Shown: positions 56,588 through 64,000 of the stretch, piece after piece
Position numbering within the stretch: position 1 is the first letter of the stretch
Layout: each line of letters starts with the position of its first letter
Assembly (NCBI RefSeq): GCF_017377575.1
Contig: NZ_JAFREM010000018.1
Location: 248,001-312,000 of the forward strand
Source: Candidatus Enterococcus moelleringii
GTDB lineage: Bacteria > Bacillota > Bacilli > Lactobacillales > Enterococcaceae
DNA: 64,000 nt
Direction: 5' to 3'
Notes under the pieces: model-generated
What the model saw: the letters and a program-made list of their open reading frames with translations, nothing else
What the model was told of the DNA's origin: nothing
Databases searched by the model: none
Position numbers and translations under genes: made by a program

Positions 56588-56668
56588 TTACTTCTTGTGG
56601 TGTCGGTCGATGGTGATCATCAAGCTGGCAAAGGCAATCGCCAAAGCCAACGCTTGATACACAGTCAT
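56588..56668 (-). CDS. Hol-Tox-like small hydrophobic peptide (type I toxin candidate)
   Basis: 26 codons on the reverse strand, starting MTVYQALALAIAFASL and ending DRHHKK. This is the layout of the putative holin-like toxin (Hol-Tox) family: MxVYxAL start, one membrane helix and a short basic tail. AGGAAAGGAAC precedes the ATG at good spacing. In known cases such peptides are controlled by antisense RNA; no antitoxin RNA can be proved by eye here. Confidence 0.65.
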   Translation of the reverse strand: MTVYQALALAIAFASLMITIDRHHKK

Positions 56669-56790
56669 GGCAAACGTTCCTTTCCTAGGATGAACATGTC
56701 GCATCCCTCCTTTAATAGAGTTCAGCCATCGCCATAAACACTGCTAGGTGTAAGCATCACCACCTTTACCCCACAAGATAGGGCCGCTAG

Positions 56791-57552
56791 TTAGCGTTTT
56801 TTCTTTTTCCCTTTTTTCGCTTTCTTCTTGTTGGCCTCATGGTAGGCTCGCAGTCGATCGACTTTTTCTTTGCGAGGATTGGTCGGTTTCTTGACTGCTA
56901 GGCTTTCTGCGACAGGTGTTTCAGGTTCGGCAGGTACTGTTTCAGCTGGATGCTCTACAGTATCAGCTTGAACAGGTTTTTCCGCAGCTTTTGTCAAAGA
57001 ACCTAGGTTCACTACAGGATCTTTAGCAGAAGTAGCGACTGGGTTGACCAACGCTGTATCCAAGACCGCTTTTGCTTGGCTGTGGATGGCAGCTTTTTCT
57101 GGTACAAATTCCGCTGCAGGTGCCGCTGCGATTGTTTTTGGTGCGGTTTGACGCGCAGCTTCGACTACTGCAGGCTGTTCGGTTTTTTCTTCTGTTACTG
57201 CTGCTTTTGGTACTTCGATTGCTTCAACTTGTTTTGGCTCTTCGGCTAATTCAGAGACTTGGGTTGGTTCATCGGCAATAATAAGTGGCGCAAAAGCATT
57301 GTTAGGATCTGCCACATAAGTTTCAGCTTGTTGGCTTAGATCAAAGATTGGTGTTTCAATGGTTTCCACAAACTTAGCAGAAACGACTTTGTAAAATTGA
57401 CGCACCCCATCTTTTTGGAACAGGTTCAAGGTGGTCATAGCTTCCAAAGCTGCCTTGATTTGATCGGCTGTTTTGTTTGGATCTGGATTGTTGTAAGACC
57501 AACGGTGATTTTTACCGGCGGCATTTTCAAATACAGTTGCTAGTTTTAACAT
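56791..57552 (-). CDS. DUF2922-domain protein with long Ala/Val/Glu-rich extension
   Basis: 253 aa. The first 70 residues (MLKLATVFENAAGKNHRWSY onwards, FYKVVSAKFVETIETPIFD) match the DUF2922 protein at 58029. The rest is a long low-complexity Ala/Val/Pro/Glu region and a very basic tail ending in KKAKKGKKKKR. The extension is unusual for this family. AAAGGAGAG precedes the ATG. Last gene of the operon starting at 58474. Function unknown. Confidence 0.8.
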   Translation of the reverse strand: MLKLATVFENAAGKNHRWSYNNPDPNKTADQIKAALEAMTTLNLFQKDGVRQFYKVVSAKFVETIETPIFDLSQQAETYVADPNNAFAPLIIADEPTQVSELAEEPKQVEAIEVPKAAVTEEKTEQPAVVEAARQTAPKTIAAAPAAEFVPEKAAIHSQAKAVLDTALVNPVATSAKDPVVNLGSLTKAAEKPVQADTVEHPAETVPAEPETPVAESLAVKKPTNPRKEKVDRLRAYHEANKKKAKKGKKKKR

Positions 57553-57587
57553 GGTTTTTCTCTCCTTTGTTTAGTTAGTTTTTATTT

Positions 57588-57977
57588 TCAGGAACTCTCC
57601 GAGAGATCGAAGTCGGTTCCAGTAACAGGGACATTTGCTTCAACGACTTCCATTAAATCAGTGTGACTATGCTCAGGGGGAAAACATCTAGCTGTCATCA
57701 TTTCCCACTCAGTTTCTTCAAAATACTCGCTAAAGAAGTAGAAATAGCGGCGCAAAGCACGATTGACGGTGGCTTTACTAAATAAATGGCGCACTAAATC
57801 TTTTAAAAATAGTTCGAAATCCTGTTCACCCAGCTGGTTCCGGATTTTCATAGCTAATAGCAGCTGGATGGTTACTGAACTATTTTGGGTTTCGTTATAA
57901 TAGGCAGAAATTTGTTCTCTTAAGGTCTTGGCTTTAGAATGGAAGACCTGATATTGGGTAAATGGTAGATCAGTCAT
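57588..57977 (-). CDS. Hypothetical protein in the DUF1659/DUF2922 operon
   Basis: 129-aa mostly helical soluble protein beginning MTDLPFTQYQVFHSKAKTLR, with no motif I recognise. AAGGAGGAAAAA precedes the ATG. It follows a GC-rich hairpin at 57998-58021 and lies between the two DUF2922 genes. Confidence 0.75.
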   Translation of the reverse strand: MTDLPFTQYQVFHSKAKTLREQISAYYNETQNSSVTIQLLLAMKIRNQLGEQDFELFLKDLVRHLFSKATVNRALRRYFYFFSEYFEETEWEMMTARCFPPEHSHTDLMEVVEANVPVTGTDFDLSESS

Positions 57978-57997
57978 AATGTTTTTCCTCCTTGAGA

Positions 57998-58021
57998 TTC
58001 CGCGGCGCTCAGGCCGCGGAA
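57998..58021. other. GC-rich intercistronic hairpin
   Basis: TTCCGCGG and CCGCGGAA form a perfect 8-bp stem with an 8-base loop between the DUF2922 gene and the next one. It has no T run in the direction of the operon, so it may set relative expression or mRNA stability. Confidence 0.5.
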
Positions 58022-58028
58022 ATAGTTT

Positions 58029-58247
58029 TTAGAATAGTTTTGTTTCTTGGACGGTCACGAATTCAGCACTCACGACAGAGGCGAATAGGCGGATGCCGTG
58101 CTTTTTAAATAGGTTCAATTCAGTAAGCTGCTCCATAGATGCTTTGACTTCAGCGGGAGTTTTACTAGTGTTTGGTTTGTCGTAGCTCCAGGTATGGATC
58201 TTGTCTTGCTCGTTTCTGAAGCGGACGACTAATTTCGTTTCTGGCAT
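58029..58247 (-). CDS. DUF2922 protein
   Basis: 72 aa (MPETKLVVRFRNEQDKIHTW, then FASVVSAEFVTVQETKLF), a typical DUF2922 member. These small proteins occur next to DUF1659 proteins in Bacilli and have no known function. AAAGGAGAAG precedes the ATG. Confidence 0.85.
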   Translation of the reverse strand: MPETKLVVRFRNEQDKIHTWSYDKPNTSKTPAEVKASMEQLTELNLFKKHGIRLFASVVSAEFVTVQETKLF

Positions 58248-58258
58248 AGGCTTCTCCT

Positions 58259-58474
58259 TTACTCAACATTCTTAGTGACACGAGTTTGGTTAGTAACGAT
58301 GACGCTATCTAACGTGCTTCCTTCTTGTCCAAGGTCTGCCATGACTTCGCCTAGTTTCACGATGTCTGCTTCGGCTGGGCTTGAGATGACATTGCTGAAG
58401 TTGACTTTCTTTTGTTTGTCTTCGCCTTCTTGTTCGATTAATACTTGTAATTTTGTTCCTAGCTGTTGAATCAT
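58259..58474 (-). CDS. DUF1659 protein
   Basis: 71 aa (MIQQLGTKLQVLIEQEGEDK onwards), matching the DUF1659 pattern. First gene of a four-gene reverse-strand operon. TTAGGAGGAA precedes the ATG. Confidence 0.85.
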   Translation of the reverse strand: MIQQLGTKLQVLIEQEGEDKQKKVNFSNVISSPAEADIVKLGEVMADLGQEGSTLDSVIVTNQTRVTKNVE

Positions 58475-58785
58475 TTACGATTCCTCCTAAAAAGTTTTTT
58501 TGTTCCGGCCGGTGACTAAAAGATAAACCAAAAAGATAAAAGAACAAAACGCCATTCTCTCCAAAGGCTATGAAAGTGTACGCTTTCATTTTGAGAAGGT
58601 TGATTTGATCGCACAGTAAAATTTACTAATGGAAAGTTTAAGGGGTGTTTGGAAACTATCAGTGTAACGAAAAGAAAGGGATGAAAACTCGTCATCACGG
58701 GGCTAATTGGGGAAAATGAGCCTTTTCCAAAAATCTAAATATAACAGCACCTGATCGTGAATGATCCAGATCTTCCAGAAAACGC
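58475..58785 (-). promoter_or_regulatory. Upstream region of the DUF1659 operon with operator-like palindrome
   Basis: No gene. A 20-bp inverted repeat ATGAAAGTGTACGCTTTCAT (58570-58589, one mismatch) lies about 95 bases before the start. It resembles a repressor operator and loosely a catabolite site. No clear ComK box was found. Confidence 0.4.
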
Positions 58786-58820
58786 AAAAAAATCCTACCA
58801 GGAAGGCTTCCTGATAGGAG
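58786..58820 (-). terminator. Terminator of the ComK-like pair
   Basis: On the reverse strand CTCCTATCAGGAAG pairs with CTTCCTGGTAGGA, followed by seven T. Confidence 0.85.
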
Positions 58821-58825
58821 TGCGG

Positions 58826-59545
58826 CTAATCATCCAATGTGTCAAAGTCCTTCTCACGCAGTGAACGAAACCATTGAAGGTGTTCCAACTGTTTGTAGCG
58901 ATCGAAAAATCTTCCTGGTGTCAGCAGCCAGCGCTGCAAAAGTGCTTGTCTTTCCAGCAATCGACCAAAAGGGGTATCTGGTAAAGACACAAAATCCAAC
59001 GGCAGTCCGGCTGTTCGTAAGACAGCAGAATAATCCTGACGGTAGGTGGCGAAGGTGTACACCGCCTTGCTGGCCAAACTAGTCAAGGACTTGCGATGGA
59101 TCGGCAGCTCCAAAGAGAGTCCGCTAGTCAGTTCTACCAAACTGTCACTAGATTGTGCCTGCACGTTGACTATGCTTAAAGGATTAAGCCAAACAGAATT
59201 TTCCGGTGTTTCAATCGGAAACAAGCCAAAATGGGCATTCACAATTGGTATTTTCTTGGAAGGCAGTGCCGGCAATAATCGGCAGGTGTGTTTCATTAAG
59301 CGATAATCCATCATTCGATGCGTTTTAAAGAACTTCTGTACCATTGCCAAAGAACCTTCCTTTGTCAGATAGGGGATGTCATCCATTACTACAAGTGATC
59401 CTTCCCCGTTAGGCAACGGATAAACTAGGCTGATCTCTCCCAACTGAGAATACCTAAAATCCGCTGCCGAAGTTAAGATAGACTGCCAATCCTTCGACAG
59501 TATCGAACCTTTCAACATTTTACCCGCTAACACTACTTTTTCCAT
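58826..59545 (-). CDS. ComK-like transcription factor, copy B
   Basis: 239 aa from the ATG at 59545; GGGAGGAG is at good spacing. The middle region has the ComK-family pattern (KIPIVNAHFGLFPIETPE, VWLNPLSI, then ELTSGLSLELPIHRKSLTSL). ComK is the competence activator of Bacillus; in enterococci ComK-like proteins exist but their targets are unknown. It follows the paralogue by 23 bases, so both share one transcript. The adjacent DUF1659/DUF2922 operon is a possible target (inferred). Confidence 0.75.
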   Translation of the reverse strand: MEKVVLAGKMLKGSILSKDWQSILTSAADFRYSQLGEISLVYPLPNGEGSLVVMDDIPYLTKEGSLAMVQKFFKTHRMMDYRLMKHTCRLLPALPSKKIPIVNAHFGLFPIETPENSVWLNPLSIVNVQAQSSDSLVELTSGLSLELPIHRKSLTSLASKAVYTFATYRQDYSAVLRTAGLPLDFVSLPDTPFGRLLERQALLQRWLLTPGRFFDRYKQLEHLQWFRSLREKDFDTLDD

Positions 59546-59568
59546 TTTCCTCATCTCCTCCCACTCAA

Positions 59569-60252
59569 TCAGACGCTAAACAGCGCCGAGGAGGATTTTT
59601 GCCGCGCCAATTCCCACGAACATTCCAGGTGATACGGCGATAGATAATTCCCTGGAGACGATAACCACTGGGACAAAAGAAACGTATCTTGCAAACTAGC
59701 TCCGAAAAAAACTGCCGGAAGCCGAAAATAGTCCACTGGTGCCAGCTCTCTAGTTCCATTCCCTCGCCGAAGAGCCAGCTGGTAAGCTGCCTGACTAGCC
59801 AACTGAATGACCATTTCTTTACTGCCGGCAACTTCTAACCCTAAGCCGTTTGACAGTTGAATCCAACAGTTCTTTCCTTGCTTATACAGGTGATGGATCG
59901 TTAAAGGGTTTAACCAAATGGCATCATTTAGCTGAAATAAGGCGAATTCAGACAAAATTAGTGAAACCCGCCCGTCAGATAGCGTTTCCAAATCTGGACG
60001 AAGCAGACGATGTACCCGACAGTATTCTTCCAGGTATTTCAGCGGTGTCCGATTCGCCAGCACGATCCCCCAATCTCTCACTATCAGTGTCCCGAAACCA
60101 AATGGCAGCATCAATAATGCGGTTATATTATCTAGGCTATAAAATTGATGCCGACTGGCAACGTCCTTCAACAGAAGCCAATCTTCTGCTAAGCGAATTT
60201 TTCTAAATGCGATTGCTTTAAATATATAATGTTTTGATAAATGGAGCATCAT
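59569..60252 (-). CDS. ComK-like transcription factor, copy A
   Basis: About 227 aa from ATG-ATG at 60252/60249, which has AAAGGAAG upstream; the longer frame from 60294 has no site. It is homologous to the next gene: RVSLILSEFALFQLNDAIW, LNPLTI, then IQLSNGLGLEVAGSKEMVI. First gene of the pair. Paralogy with copy B suggests an old duplication, with low sequence identity. Confidence 0.75.
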   Translation of the reverse strand: MMLHLSKHYIFKAIAFRKIRLAEDWLLLKDVASRHQFYSLDNITALLMLPFGFGTLIVRDWGIVLANRTPLKYLEEYCRVHRLLRPDLETLSDGRVSLILSEFALFQLNDAIWLNPLTIHHLYKQGKNCWIQLSNGLGLEVAGSKEMVIQLASQAAYQLALRRGNGTRELAPVDYFRLPAVFFGASLQDTFLLSQWLSSPGNYLSPYHLECSWELARQKSSSALFSV

Positions 60253-61772
60253 ATACACTTCCTTTATTATTTTTTTCTTTATCATAACTGACAATGGATA
60301 TTTTTGGAAGAGGAAATATTTATTATATAACGAACGTTATTCTGTTGGTAATTAGCTGTACAAGTAATATAAATAACTAAACGTAAATGTAAATTGTAAT
60401 AAGTAGTTGTTATTATCCCGAATTTAGTGTTACAAAGTTGTGAAATCTGGAAGAGAGGAGGAAAAAGAGGGAGAAGTAAAGATTGATCAATTCGCGTAGA
60501 ACGCAGGTTTGGTATTATTGTAAACCATCACTGAAAATGATTTGAAAGAAAAGGGGCACAAAGACGTAGTGGGAAATTCAGTAAATAAGCCCAAGTGATT
60601 TAATACACAATAGCTATTTGGAGATTTTTTCTTAAAGATTTGCTTGATGAATAAAGGGAGGGATGTTATTAAAAAACGAGTTAATCCTGGATAGAATAAA
60701 TTCATTTAAGTCGTTAGTGACCAGAAACCCTTATTTAAAATTTGGATATTTACCAGATTTGAAGGGAAGAAACCCCTTAGAATTAGTTGACCTCATCAGA
60801 ATCGTCCTGATTTCAATCATAAAGTGCCAGAAAATTCTCAATCTTTTTAAAATAACGAGTGTTATCTAACGGTGGTTCAATAGGGACGGATTGGTTTATA
60901 ATTTTATTTTTTATTTTTTGCTTTAAAATTGTTATCCTGGTGATTTGAAGAACTTGAGAGGGATAAAGTGCGCTACAACGGTCTTTTCCTAGTCTTCCCC
61001 CAAGATTCTTAACTACTTATCCCCGTGAAACATTACGTGAAACAACTTTTGTGGGAGGGAGAAAAGACGATCCATTCTACTCTTGTACATGAATTTTTTA
61101 CTGTTGATTCGGGATTAAAGAGTTGGGTTTGTTTGCGATCGTGAGAGACAAAAACAAGAAGAATAGGCTGGAATATGATCGGTATAAGGACATAAGGAAC
61201 AAATCCTTCTCTAGGGTACTTGTTGCGAACGCCACATCCTTCTGCAAGAATAAACAGCTTTCCCCCACAGATCTATCAGTCCAGCAAGACGATAAAATGA
61301 CAAAAAAATAGCTAGCCGGGGGGACCGACTAGCAAGGAGTTAAATGTTGAAAAGGTGTTACGGTTCTAAGGTATCTCTATTATACCATAAGCGGTGGGTA
61401 TTTTTGAATACTTAGCTAGAACAAATCAGCAAGATAGTCGACATATACTAGATTTGGAAAAAACTAAGCACAAGTCCTTCAGAAGCGTCTGTGAGACTTC
61501 ATCGTTCGGGTTAGATAAAACTAGGCAATTGAGACTGTCAGTTATCAAGAAAAAGCAAATGACTGTTATATAATTTGCCTATGCAAGAAAGAAAATGGAT
61601 GTATATCGTTATTTTAAAACGAACGGGCTACTTTGAAAAAATCCGCATAAAGTTCCCTTTTTAGCGAAATAATTGCTTGAAGGAACAATATGCACCGAGT
61701 TAGCGCTTCCCTTTTGCGAAAATGAAAACTACCCCTCTCCCAAAAGTCAAGTACAAATTCCACCCGTTTTAT
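60253..61772. other. Largely non-coding AT-rich region
   Basis: Several short frames (for example 60663-60869 and 61123-61311) lack ribosome sites and family resemblance. Apart from the repeat at 61305-61385 I see no supported feature. Confidence 0.5.
61305..61385 (+). repeat. Intergenic repeat element, copy 2
   Basis: ACAAAAAAATAGCTAGCC...GACTAGC, AAGGAGTTAAA, TTGAAAAGGTGTTACGGTT and TATTATA occur in the same order as at 30478-30555. Confidence 0.5.
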
Positions 61773-61841
61773 ACAGATTACAACATTTGAGTATACAGAT
61801 TACAACATTAGGCCCAAAAAGACAGCGAAATCTAGTATAAT
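61773..61841 (+). promoter_or_regulatory. LytTR-type site and promoter 4 (BspA-like gene)
   Basis: ACAGATTACAACATT at 61773-61787 and 61795-61809 (22-bp period), then TATAAT at 61836-61841 after 26 bases. The -35 position reads CCCAAA. Confidence 0.82.
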
Positions 61842-61949
61842 TAAGGGAGAAGCAAAAAAATAATTGATTATTATTGCCGCAAATCTGCTGGTTGGATTGA
61901 TCCTTTTGATAAGTCTGTCTGCATGTGAGAATAGTTCATCGGTTATTGT

Positions 61950-61992
61950 TTATTTTATTTATTGGGAATTATTGAGATATTCGTTATTTATT
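61950..61992 (+). promoter_or_regulatory. Conserved leader box pair, copy 3
   Basis: TTATTTTATTT at 61950 and GTTATTTATT at 61983 start exactly 33 bp apart, as in the other two leaders. Confidence 0.5.
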
Positions 61993-62261
61993 ATAGGCTT
62001 TTTCAAGAGGTAAGCAGCTAGTTTTCGAAACAGACACTACGATAAACATTAGGAAACCGTGGAGTAAAGGATTCAAGCCTTGAACTTAGCGGTCGCGTAG
62101 TGCGGCAGAGTGCCGATGCGATTCTTTGTTGGGGTGGATTTAAGACAGAGCTGAGAAGGATTATGTATTAAGTTTCGAAGGACGCGTCTTGTTAGGCTGT
62201 GCTAGTTAGGCATCAGAGACGGATGTTTGATTGTTTGGAAAATTAAGGAGTGAAGAATAAG

Positions 62262-62390
62262 ATGAATAAGCAGAAATGGGCCACGTTGAGTATCCTGGGG
62301 ATTTTGCTGCATCAGTAGTGTCTGCCGATCCGGCGAGTCATGGTGGAAGAACAAGCACCGCCGGACACGGAAAGGCCGGGGCGTAATTAG
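62262..62390 (+). pseudogene. Relic of a secreted-protein gene in the leader
   Basis: TTAAGGAGTGAAG precedes ATG 62262, which opens a signal-peptide-like start (MNKQKWATLSILGILLHQ) and stops after 18 codons. Further on, in another frame, VMVEEQAPPDTE resembles the signal-peptide junction LAEEQAPVDTQE of the next gene. It looks like a decayed paralogue start. Confidence 0.45.
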
Positions 62391-62504
62391 AATCACTGAC
62401 AGATCAGCTATCATTTGGAATGATCGACAGTCTATCGCAAAAATAAGACGATACGAAGCGACAACTGTTCAGGTACTAGTGAACAATTAAGAGGGGGAAA
62501 CGCA

Positions 62505-64000
62505 ATGAAAAGGAGTAATGAAGATACAAAGGTTCATCTGGGGAAACAAAAACACCATTTTTCTAAAAAGAAGTTTAATAAGCAGCTGATTAGTGTGACC
62601 AGTACGGCTCTGCTTTTATTCAGCAACTATGGGTTGTTCCCGTTACAAGTATTGGCAGAAGAACAAGCACCGGTGGATACCCAAGAGATTGAAACCCAAT
62701 TAGGCACGTTAACCGATGAATTGCCGGTTGAACCAGCGACGACACAAGAGGCACCAGTACGCAGCATTACCTACTATTGGAATGACGGCACCGATCAATC
62801 AGAAATCAGTGAAGACACCATTCAGGCGAAACCAGCGGAAGCCATGATCCGTGACGGCTACACCTTCCAAGCATGGAATACACAGCCAGATGGTCAAGGT
62901 GATAGCTACCAGTCAGAGGGAGCGCTACCAGAAAGTGTCACGGAGCTGTATGCTGTTTGGGAGGAAATAGAAGTCGTGGACTATTCTGAGCCGGAAGAAT
63001 CAGCCAATGTGAAACCAGCACAGACCGATGAATCCGCAGCTGAGTCAAGCGAAGAACCAGTGGCCGCTGCTAAGGCGACCCCTCGTTCACAGCCGGTGGA
63101 CAGCTTGACGGATGACACATCAATGTGGGAAACAGAATCGATAATGGGCGAAGATGACCGGCTCAAGATTACTGGGTATACCGGTAGTGCGGAGCAAATC
63201 AAAATCCCATCCGTAATTGATGGAAAAGCAGTCGAGATAGATCTGAAGGGTGTTCTAGGGAACAGACTTAGAGAAGTCGAACATTTTGCTATTTTACCAG
63301 CAGGAATTTCTGGGAAACCAGTGAGACTGACTGGGACGTTTAGTGAATTATTTAGGGGGAATACCGCTCTCTTAACAGCTGAATTTAGCGATGCAGATGC
63401 TACAATTATCGAGACGGGGTTTAGAATGTTTAGTGATTGTCAAAATCTGCGATCTGTGGGTATATCAGAACTTAAAACAGAGCAATTAGCTAGTATGGCG
63501 ATCATGTTTGGTAGATGCAGTAACTTAACTACGATAAGCTTTGGACAGCTGAATACAAAAAATGTCAAGGATATGAGCTTCTTATTTGCCGGTTGCACCA
63601 ATTTATCTAGTATCAGTTGGGGGAATTTTAATACAGAAAATGTGCGAACTATGCAGGAGATGTTTGGGATATGCTCAAATTTGTCAACGTTAGACTTGAC
63701 TCATTTTGATACAAGCAACGTGATAGACATGAGTGGTATGTTTTTTTCTTGTAGCGGCCTAACAAGCTTGGACCTGAGTACATTAGATACAAGCCAGGTG
63801 ACGAACATGAGTAGTATGTTTTGTGATTGTATGGTTCTGACAAGCTTGGACCTGAGTACATTAGATACAAGCAAGGTGACGAACATGAGTAGTATGTTTG
63901 AAAGATGCGGAGCTTTAACAAGCTTGGACCTGAGTAGTAGCTTCGACACAAGCCAGGTGACAAACATGAGTAGTATGTTTGAAAGATGCGGAGCTTTAAC
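62505..64000 (+). CDS. BspA-type leucine-rich repeat surface protein, 3' end outside window
   Basis: 498 complete codons from ATG 62505 (AGAGGGGGAAA upstream) to the window edge. A long signal peptide ends near VLAEE (about 52). An acidic region with one FxxWxx-type module (TFQAWNTQPDGQG) leads to BspA/DUF285 repeats from about 270. The last units (LTSLDLSTLDTSQVTNMSSMF type) are nearly identical at DNA level. DUF285 proteins are exported adhesins, often sortase anchored; the anchor is not visible here. Under LytTR-type promoter 4. Confidence 0.88.
   Translation, partial: MKRSNEDTKVHLGKQKHHFSKKKFNKQLISVTSTALLLFSNYGLFPLQVLAEEQAPVDTQEIETQLGTLTDELPVEPATTQEAPVRSITYYWNDGTDQSEISEDTIQAKPAEAMIRDGYTFQAWNTQPDGQGDSYQSEGALPESVTELYAVWEEIEVVDYSEPEESANVKPAQTDESAAESSEEPVAAAKATPRSQPVDSLTDDTSMWETESIMGEDDRLKITGYTGSAEQIKIPSVIDGKAVEIDLKGVLGNRLREVEHFAILPAGISGKPVRLTGTFSELFRGNTALLTAEFSDADATIIETGFRMFSDCQNLRSVGISELKTEQLASMAIMFGRCSNLTTISFGQLNTKNVKDMSFLFAGCTNLSSISWGNFNTENVRTMQEMFGICSNLSTLDLTHFDTSNVIDMSGMFFSCSGLTSLDLSTLDTSQVTNMSSMFCDCMVLTSLDLSTLDTSKVTNMSSMFERCGALTSLDLSSSFDTSQVTNMSSMFERCGAL

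Noticed and set aside
60487-60869. Short frames in the 60.5-60.9 kb region
   Set aside because: Opposite overlapping frames without ribosome sites, family resemblance or codon pattern.

Overview
The window looks like a chromosomal segment of a low-GC Gram-positive coccus, most likely Enterococcus or a close relative. The order recJ-apt, lexA, tkt, an enterococcal-type EbsA protein, PerR, a water-forming-type NADH oxidase, a type B RNase P RNA, a T-box in front of alaS and strong GGAGG ribosome binding sites all fit. The species cannot be fixed from this sequence.

Positions 1-31200 are core genome. In order: recJ (end), apt, an SOS-controlled small membrane protein, lexA, a DUF896 protein, tkt, a LysM glucosaminidase, cysK, perR, NADH oxidase, dnaD-nth, ponA-recU (reverse strand), ypsA, gpsB, rnpB, an RlmL-type methyltransferase, an HD hydrolase, a VanZ-RDD membrane protein, a DEAD-box helicase, an FGE-like protein, T-box-alaS, an orphan RelB, cardiolipin synthase, an RNase H-like protein, ebsA, csp, fhs, a second orphan RelB-like protein and two small exported proteins.

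Positions 31300-54850 form an accessory surface and signalling island. A LytTR response regulator and two near-duplicate AgrC-like histidine kinases come first. A five-gene surface-protein operon follows (1278-aa glycine-rich repeat protein, three small proteins with a shared STYTLTIP-type domain or anchor, one sortase-anchored FIVAR protein). Next are a reverse transcriptase of the diversity-generating retroelement (DGR) type and, 5 bases later, a giant sortase-anchored adhesin (3690 aa). That adhesin carries two DUF6273 segments whose differences fall almost only on the first two bases of codons ending in C or T. This is the footprint expected from adenine mutagenesis of an AAY-rich template. 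No template repeat or Avd gene is visible in the window.

Four promoters (regulator, surface operon, RT-adhesin operon and a BspA-type protein at the right edge) share the same paired repeat, with 22-bp period, 26 bases upstream of the -10 box and with no -35 box. This suggests one LytTR-controlled regulon covering the whole island and the gene at 62505. Three of the four also share a leader element of two AT-rich boxes exactly 33 bp apart.

Positions 54860-60250 (reverse strand) hold degraded Rpn-family nuclease genes, a tiny Hol-Tox peptide, a DUF1659/DUF2922 operon and two tandem ComK-like regulators. Positions 60253-62504 are largely non-coding, with a repeat, a relic gene and the fourth regulon promoter. 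The window ends inside the BspA-type surface protein.
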